Of a DNA stretch of 64,000 bases, positions 59,188 through 64,000 are shown one piece after another; within the stretch, counting starts at the first letter, position 1; the number at the start of each line of letters is the position of its first letter. Source of the stretch: Vibrio nigripulchritudo ATCC 27043 (GTDB lineage Bacteria > Pseudomonadota > Gammaproteobacteria > Enterobacterales > Vibrionaceae); contig NZ_AFWJ01000046.1 of NCBI RefSeq assembly GCF_000222685.1, forward strand, positions 1 to 64,000, given 5' to 3'. The translations under genes and the position numbers were made by a program. A model generated the notes under the pieces. The model was not told where the DNA came from. It worked only from the letters and a program-made list of their open reading frames with translations, and searched no databases.

Positions 59188-59357
59188 ATTGATTCCTATA
59201 CCATTAGGCACATCCATTCACAATACGATCAAAGATATCCAAACGAAGCGGTTGTGAATTCAGCGACAAATTGTGCCTGACTCTGCGATTGGGCACGGAT
59301 ACATTTTGCGATTCATTATTTAAACGGGAAAGCCCCCAAACCATAAAGGATACGTCC

Positions 59358-59792
59358 ATGATCCACATAATGACAGGCAGCACCCTTGGCGGTGCCGAGT
59401 ATGTTGGCGACCATCTAAGTGATTTGCTGCAAGAAAAAGGATTGGAAACAACGATTCACAACGAGCCAAAACTGGAAGACATTCCGGCAGAAGGCACCTG
59501 GCTACTGATCACCTCTACCCATGGTGCAGGCGAATATCCGGAAAACATTCAGCCTTTCATCGAAGCATTGCAGAATACACCACCAAAGATGGCTGGCGTA
59601 AACTACGCAGTTGTTGCCATTGGCGACTCGAGCTACGACACATTTTGCGCTGCGGGTAAACATGCCCACGCCCTGTTAGAAGACATTGGTGCCACACCGC
59701 TTACCGATTGCCTGACCATCAACATTCTGGAAACACCAGTGCCGGAAGACGCGGCTGAAGAGTGGCTGCTGCAACACATCGAAAAGTTTTAA
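59358..59792 (+). CDS. mioC: Flavodoxin-like protein MioC
   Basis: This 144-residue short-chain flavodoxin has the FMN phosphate loop [14 protein letters not shown] near the start, the isoalloxazine loop [15 protein letters not shown] (about residues 50-64) and [15 protein letters not shown]. MioC binds FMN and its gene flanks oriC in gammaproteobacteria. The ATG at 59358 is chosen because AAAGGA lies seven bases upstream and the N-terminus MIHIMTGST matches the family. Confidence 0.94.
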   Translation: MIHIMTGSTLGGAEYVGDHLSDLLQEKGLETTIHNEPKLEDIPAEGTWLLITSTHGAGEYPENIQPFIEALQNTPPKMAGVNYAVVAIGDSSYDTFCAAGKHAHALLEDIGATPLTDCLTINILETPVPEDAAEEWLLQHIEKF

Positions 59793-60274
59793 AATCAGGG
59801 GGTGGCATCGCCACCCTCCTCTCTATTTAACCGAGTTCAACCTTGGTTTCATCCAATGTGAATAACTTTCTCACCTCTCCCTTAGTTCAACCGCTCATAA
59901 TTTAACCTAACCATCTGTGGATAAACTATGATCTATCCCGTTATTAACCTATAGTTATCCAAAGAATAAGATCTAAGTCGATTTCCCCCTGTGCATAACC
60001 ATCAATTTTGATCCCAGGCAATCCTCGATCTGATCAACGCTAGATCACAAGAAGCGATCCCTCTAAAAAGCATGATCTTGTTGATCATTTTAGACTTATC
60101 CACAAGATCTTGTTTCCTTAATAGTAGATCTAATAAAAGATCTATATAAAGATCTTATATATATTTATCCTTCGGGATCGATCCAAAATCGTTTCTCTCC
60201 TTGACCTAAAGAGGGTAGAATGTCGCTCCTTTTAACTAAGCACTCTAAACTCATTGAATACCTGAGGTCGGTTC
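59793..60274. other. oriC: Chromosomal replication origin oriC
   Basis: The gap between mioC and mnmG has the standard origin features. DnaA boxes are at 59916-59924 (TGTGGATAA), 59955-59963 (TTATCCAAA), 59990-59998 (TGTGCATAA) and 60096-60104 (TTATCCACA). Fifteen GATC methylation sites occur between 59930 and 60183, and an AT-rich unwinding stretch containing repeated AGATCT units lies at about 60120-60170. The dense GATC sites are the targets of Dam and SeqA. No gene is present. Confidence 0.95.
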
Positions 60275-62167
60275 ATGCTTTATCACGAAACTTTTGACGT
60301 CATTGTTGTTGGTGGCGGACATGCAGGAACGGAAGCCGCACTCGCATCAGCTCGAACGGGTCAACGCACCCTACTCCTGACCCACAACATTGACACACTT
60401 GGTCAAATGTCTTGTAACCCTGCCATTGGTGGGATCGGCAAAGGACACCTCGTCAAAGAGGTGGACGCATTGGGTGGTTTAATGGCGAAAGCCATCGATC
60501 ATTCAGGCATTCAATTTCGAACACTTAATGCCTCTAAAGGTCCCGCGGTACGAGCCACTCGTGCTCAGGCGGATCGTGCGCTTTACAAAGCGTATGTTCG
60601 TCATGCTCTAGAAAATCAACCTAACCTGACTCTTTTCCAGCAATCGGTGGACGACATCATTGTGGAAGGTGATCGAGTCACGGGGGTTGTGACTCAAATG
60701 GGGCTCAAATTCCGCGGCAGCGCCGTTGTGTTAACCGTTGGAACCTTCCTTGGAGGTAAGATCCATATTGGAATGGAAAACTTCTCTGGTGGACGCGCAG
60801 GTGATCCACCATCGATCGCTCTGGCGGATCGTCTGAGAGAATTGCCTTTCCGAGTGGATCGCCTGAAAACAGGTACGCCACCAAGAATTGATGCCCGCAC
60901 TGTCGATTTCAGCGCATTAGATGTTCAGCATGGCGACAACCCGACGCCTGTATTTTCTTTTATGGGCGATCGCAATCAGCATCCTGCTCAGATTCCTTGT
61001 TACATCACCCACACTAACGAGAAAACGCACGACGTGATCCGAGATAATCTGGATCGCAGTCCTATGTATGCCGGGGTGATCGAAGGCATCGGTCCTCGCT
61101 ACTGTCCGTCCATTGAAGACAAAGTGATGCGCTTTGCGGACAAAAACAGCCATCAGATTTTCATTGAGCCAGAAGGGCTAACCACCCATGAACTCTACCC
61201 GAATGGCATCTCCACCAGCTTGCCGTTCGACGTGCAGGTTGACATTGTTCATTCAATGAAAGGCTTTGAAAGTGCTCATATTGTGCGCCCTGGTTATGCC
61301 ATTGAGTACGATTTCTTTGATCCACGCGATCTGAAACCCAACTACGAAACCAAATTTATCTCTGGTCTGTTCTTTGCTGGTCAAATTAACGGCACAACAG
61401 GCTATGAAGAAGCGGCGGCACAAGGTCTGATGGCTGGTTTAAATGCAAGCCTGCAAACTCAGGGCAAAGAGGGCTGGAGCCCTCGCCGTGACGAAGCGTA
61501 CGTCGGCGTTTTGATCGACGATTTATCGACCATGGGCACCAAAGAGCCGTACCGCATGTTTACCTCTCGCGCAGAATACCGATTGCTGCTGCGTGAAGAC
61601 AATGCCGATCTTCGCCTGACCGAAAAAGGTCGCGAACTTGGGTTGGTGGACGACGCTCGCTGGGCGCGTTTCAACCAGAAGATCGAAAATATGGAGCAGG
61701 AGCGTCAACGTCTGAAAGAGACCTGGATGAATCCAAAATCGGCGGGTGTGGATGAACTGAATGCGATCCTTAAGACGCCAATGTCCCGCGAGGCAAGTGG
61801 TGAGGATCTGCTGCGCCGACCTGAAATGAGTTATGACCAGTTGACCAAGCTTGACGTGTTCTCTCCTGCGCTGGAAGATGCTGAAGCGGCAGAGCAGGTG
61901 GAAATTCAGGTTAAGTACGAAGGTTATATCCAGCGTCAGAAAGACGAGATAGAAAAATCCCTGCGCCATGAACACACTGAAATTCCAGCGGATCTTGATT
62001 ATTCCGCAGTGAAAGGTCTGTCCAACGAAGTGATGGCGAAACTGACAGACGCCAAACCGCTGACCATAGGTATCGCATCACGCATCTCAGGAGTTACGCC
62101 TGCGGCAATTTCGATTCTGCTGGTTCATCTGAAAAAGCAAGGCATGTTGAAAAAAGGAGCAGCCTAA
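60275..62167 (+). CDS. mnmG: tRNA uridine 5-carboxymethylaminomethyl modification enzyme MnmG
   Basis: This 630-residue FAD-dependent enzyme (GidA) works with MnmE. The N-terminal dinucleotide fold is [21 protein letters not shown] (core [16 protein letters not shown]). [15 protein letters not shown] and the FAD motif [21 protein letters not shown] (core [16 protein letters not shown]) are family signatures, and the C-terminal helical domain binds MnmE. It is the first gene to the right of oriC and is followed directly by rsmG. Confidence 0.98.
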   Translation: MLYHETFDVIVVGGGHAGTEAALASARTGQRTLLLTHNIDTLGQMSCNPAIGGIGKGHLVKEVDALGGLMAKAIDHSGIQFRTLNASKGPAVRATRAQADRALYKAYVRHALENQPNLTLFQQSVDDIIVEGDRVTGVVTQMGLKFRGSAVVLTVGTFLGGKIHIGMENFSGGRAGDPPSIALADRLRELPFRVDRLKTGTPPRIDARTVDFSALDVQHGDNPTPVFSFMGDRNQHPAQIPCYITHTNEKTHDVIRDNLDRSPMYAGVIEGIGPRYCPSIEDKVMRFADKNSHQIFIEPEGLTTHELYPNGISTSLPFDVQVDIVHSMKGFESAHIVRPGYAIEYDFFDPRDLKPNYETKFISGLFFAGQINGTTGYEEAAAQGLMAGLNASLQTQGKEGWSPRRDEAYVGVLIDDLSTMGTKEPYRMFTSRAEYRLLLREDNADLRLTEKGRELGLVDDARWARFNQKIENMEQERQRLKETWMNPKSAGVDELNAILKTPMSREASGEDLLRRPEMSYDQLTKLDVFSPALEDAEAAEQVEIQVKYEGYIQRQKDEIEKSLRHEHTEIPADLDYSAVKGLSNEVMAKLTDAKPLTIGIASRISGVTPAAISILLVHLKKQGMLKKGAA

Positions 62168-62800
62168 GTGACAGAGCTTCGACAAAAACTGGATAGCCTG
62201 CTGGTTCAGACCGATCTGGATGTCTCCGATCATCAGCGCGATCAATTAGTTGGCTATGTGGCTCTGCTGCATAAATGGAACAAAGCGTATAACCTGACCT
62301 CTGTGCGCGACCCGATGGAAATGTTGGTGAAACACATCCTCGATAGCATCGTAGTAAGCACTCACCTTGAGGGCGATCGGTTTATCGATGTCGGAACAGG
62401 ACCTGGTTTACCCGGTATTCCGCTGGCAATCATGAACCCCGATAAGTCGTTCACTCTGCTTGATAGCCTTGGTAAACGCATCCGTTTTATCAAACAAGTG
62501 CTTCATGAGCTGAATATCGAAAACGTTAATGCCGTTCAAAGCCGAGTGGAAGAATTTGACCCGGAAAATGGCTTTGATGGAGTGTTAAGTCGTGCGTTCG
62601 CTTCGATTTTAGACATGGTAGAGTGGTGCCAACATTTACCAAAAGCAGATTCCGGCGTATTTTTAGCACTGAAAGGGGTAAAACCCGAATCAGAGCTTGC
62701 TCAGCTACCGGACTGGTGTTCTGTGATAGACATCAAATCTTTGGCAGTTCCAGAGCTGGAAGGTGAGCGACATCTTGTAATCTTATCGCGCAAGGGATAA
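62168..62800 (+). CDS. rsmG: 16S rRNA (guanine-527-N7)-methyltransferase RsmG
   Basis: This 210-residue SAM-dependent methyltransferase (GidB) has motif [18 protein letters not shown] (about residues 76-92) and the following [15 protein letters not shown] and [27 protein letters not shown] is typical of the N-terminal region. The start is the GTG at 62168, immediately after the mnmG stop. Confidence 0.97.
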   Translation: MTELRQKLDSLLVQTDLDVSDHQRDQLVGYVALLHKWNKAYNLTSVRDPMEMLVKHILDSIVVSTHLEGDRFIDVGTGPGLPGIPLAIMNPDKSFTLLDSLGKRIRFIKQVLHELNIENVNAVQSRVEEFDPENGFDGVLSRAFASILDMVEWCQHLPKADSGVFLALKGVKPESELAQLPDWCSVIDIKSLAVPELEGERHLVILSRKG

Positions 62801-62815
62801 TAGCGAGGTCATTCC

Positions 62816-63589
62816 GTGGGAAGAATCATTTCAATTGCCAACCAGAAAGGTGGTGTGGGCAAAACCACAACGTGTATAAATTTGGCTGCATCAATGGCAG
62901 CAACAAAACGCAAAGTACTGGTAATTGATCTTGATCCTCAAGGCAATGCAACCATGGCAAGTGGCGTCGACAAATACAACGTCGAAGCCACGGCTTTTGA
63001 TCTTCTGGTGGAAGACACCCCGTTCGAGCACGTGGTCACATGTACCACATCAGGGGGCTATGATTTGATTGCCGCCAATGGTGACGTGACCGCCGCTGAA
63101 ATCAAGCTCATGGAAGTGTTCGCCCGAGAAGTCCGCCTGAAAAACGCGCTTGCGTCAGTTCGTGACAACTATGATTTCATCTTTATCGATTGTCCCCCTT
63201 CGCTAAACCTCCTTACAATCAATGCGATGGCTGCCTCTGATTCGGTATTAGTACCCATGCAGTGTGAATATTTTGCCCTTGAAGGCTTAACTGCACTCAT
63301 GGATACCATCAGCAAGCTGGCTGCGGTCGTGAATGAAAACTTAAAAATTGAAGGTTTGCTTCGAACCATGTATGACCCTCGCAATCGATTGTCCAACGAG
63401 GTGTCGGATCAGCTAAAAACGCATTTTGGCGACAAAGTGTACCGAACGGTGATCCCACGAAACGTTCGATTGGCCGAAGCGCCAAGTCATGGTAAACCTG
63501 CAATGTATTACGACAAGTATTCCGCTGGGGCTAAGGCGTATCTAGCGTTGGCTGGCGAGATGCTGCGTCGTGAAGAAATGCCTGCATAG
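62816..63589 (+). CDS. parA: Chromosome partitioning ATPase ParA (Soj)
   Basis: This 257-residue Walker-type ATPase has the deviant Walker A NQKGGVGKTTTCINLAASM (core KGGVGKTTT, residues 9-17), Walker A' VIDLDPQGNATMASG and Walker B FIFIDCPPSLNLLTINAM (core FIFIDCPPSL). It forms dynamic gradients that move ParB-parS complexes. The start is the GTG at 62816, 15 bases after rsmG. parB follows after 22 bases. Confidence 0.96.
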   Translation: MGRIISIANQKGGVGKTTTCINLAASMAATKRKVLVIDLDPQGNATMASGVDKYNVEATAFDLLVEDTPFEHVVTCTTSGGYDLIAANGDVTAAEIKLMEVFAREVRLKNALASVRDNYDFIFIDCPPSLNLLTINAMAASDSVLVPMQCEYFALEGLTALMDTISKLAAVVNENLKIEGLLRTMYDPRNRLSNEVSDQLKTHFGDKVYRTVIPRNVRLAEAPSHGKPAMYYDKYSAGAKAYLALAGEMLRREEMPA

Positions 63590-63611
63590 TTCAATTTAGA
63601 AGGAAAGCATC

Positions 63612-64000
63612 ATGTCCAAACGCGGCTTAGGAAAAGGCCTCGATGCGTTGCTTGCGACCAGCTCTATGGCGCGAGAAAAGCAACAGACAATCAGCCACAG
63701 CCAGTCTCTGTCCTCTGAAGGGGATTTGAGAGACCTTTCTGTGTCGCAATTGCAGGCAGGTGTGTACCAACCTCGTAAAGACATGGAACCTGAAGCGCTG
63801 AGTGAGCTCGCGGCATCGATTAAATCGCAGGGCATCATTCAGCCTATCGTTGTGCGTCAGGTTGGAGAGCAGCAGTTCGAAATTATCGCCGGTGAACGTC
63901 GCTGGCGAGCGGCCAAACAAGCAGGGCTGAAACAGGTTCCTTGCCTGGTGAAAAAAGTGCAGGATCGCGCTGCGGTTGCTATGGCGCTGATTGAAAACAT
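63612..64000 (+). CDS. parB: Chromosome partitioning protein ParB (Spo0J), 3' end outside the window
   Basis: The first 129 codons are present. MSKRGLGKGLDALLATSS contains the ParA-activating N-terminal region, and VYQPRKDMEPEALSELAASI leads into the CTPase/ParB core with the family motif IIAGERRWRAAKQAGL (about residues 93-108). The helix-turn-helix and dimerisation domains lie past the window end. AGAAGGAAAGC precedes the ATG. Confidence 0.96.
   Translation, partial: MSKRGLGKGLDALLATSSMAREKQQTISHSQSLSSEGDLRDLSVSQLQAGVYQPRKDMEPEALSELAASIKSQGIIQPIVVRQVGEQQFEIIAGERRWRAAKQAGLKQVPCLVKKVQDRAAVAMALIEN

Overview
The window is the origin region of the larger chromosome of a gammaproteobacterium, almost certainly a Vibrio. 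Three conserved blocks show this: gyrB-recF-dnaN-dnaA, rpmH-rnpA-yidD-yidC-mnmE, and mioC-oriC-mnmG-rsmG-parA-parB. The left end carries hemG-trkH-yigZ beside rRNA-type promoters and the fadBA operon, the layout found on the far side of oriC in Vibrio. The species was not determined.

Layout. 1-6.6 kb: P1/P2 promoters of an rRNA operon whose genes lie off the left edge, then hemG, trkH and yigZ (minus strand) and fadB-fadA (plus). 6.8-9.4 kb: a large lipoprotein with PKD-like domains and leucine-rich repeats. 9.5-20.3 kb: a complete C-P lyase (phosphonate) operon, phnCDE-F-GHIJKLM-N-P, with PhnF-type operators and a Pho-box-like element. 20.4-24.4 kb: acuI, a LysR regulator, two small membrane proteins, tusA, and a Mn exporter under a yybP-ykoY riboswitch. 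24.5-33.2 kb: glyQS, two tandem small lipoproteins, avtA, a broken IS481-family element, a Wzz-like gene with a hexanucleotide microsatellite, and an Hsp20 gene under a ROSE-like thermometer. 33.6-46.3 kb: the replication block, a polar amino-acid ABC transporter, and the rpmH-mnmE block. 46.3-59.1 kb: an accessory island. 59.2-64 kb: mioC, oriC, mnmG, rsmG, parA and the start of parB.

The island between mnmE and mioC is the most interesting part. It encodes a FecI-type sigma factor and FecR-type anti-sigma factor under a near-perfect Fur box. With them are a TonB-dependent receptor carrying an N-terminal STN signalling domain, two PKD-type lipoproteins, a secreted non-lipidated hemophilin-like protein, its Slam (type XI secretion) translocon, and a dedicated ExbB-ExbD-TonB set. 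Four intergenic regions in the island carry the same bipartite element, TTACGGrTwTT-N11-CGGT, with identical spacing. They lie upstream of the receptor, the first lipoprotein, the hemophilin and exbB. I infer that these are the promoters of the island's own sigma factor. The system would then be a Has-like haem-sensing circuit in which a hemophilin exported by Slam replaces HasA exported by a type I secretor.

All calls come from reading the sequence. No database search was run, and family names rest on recognised motifs, length and gene order.
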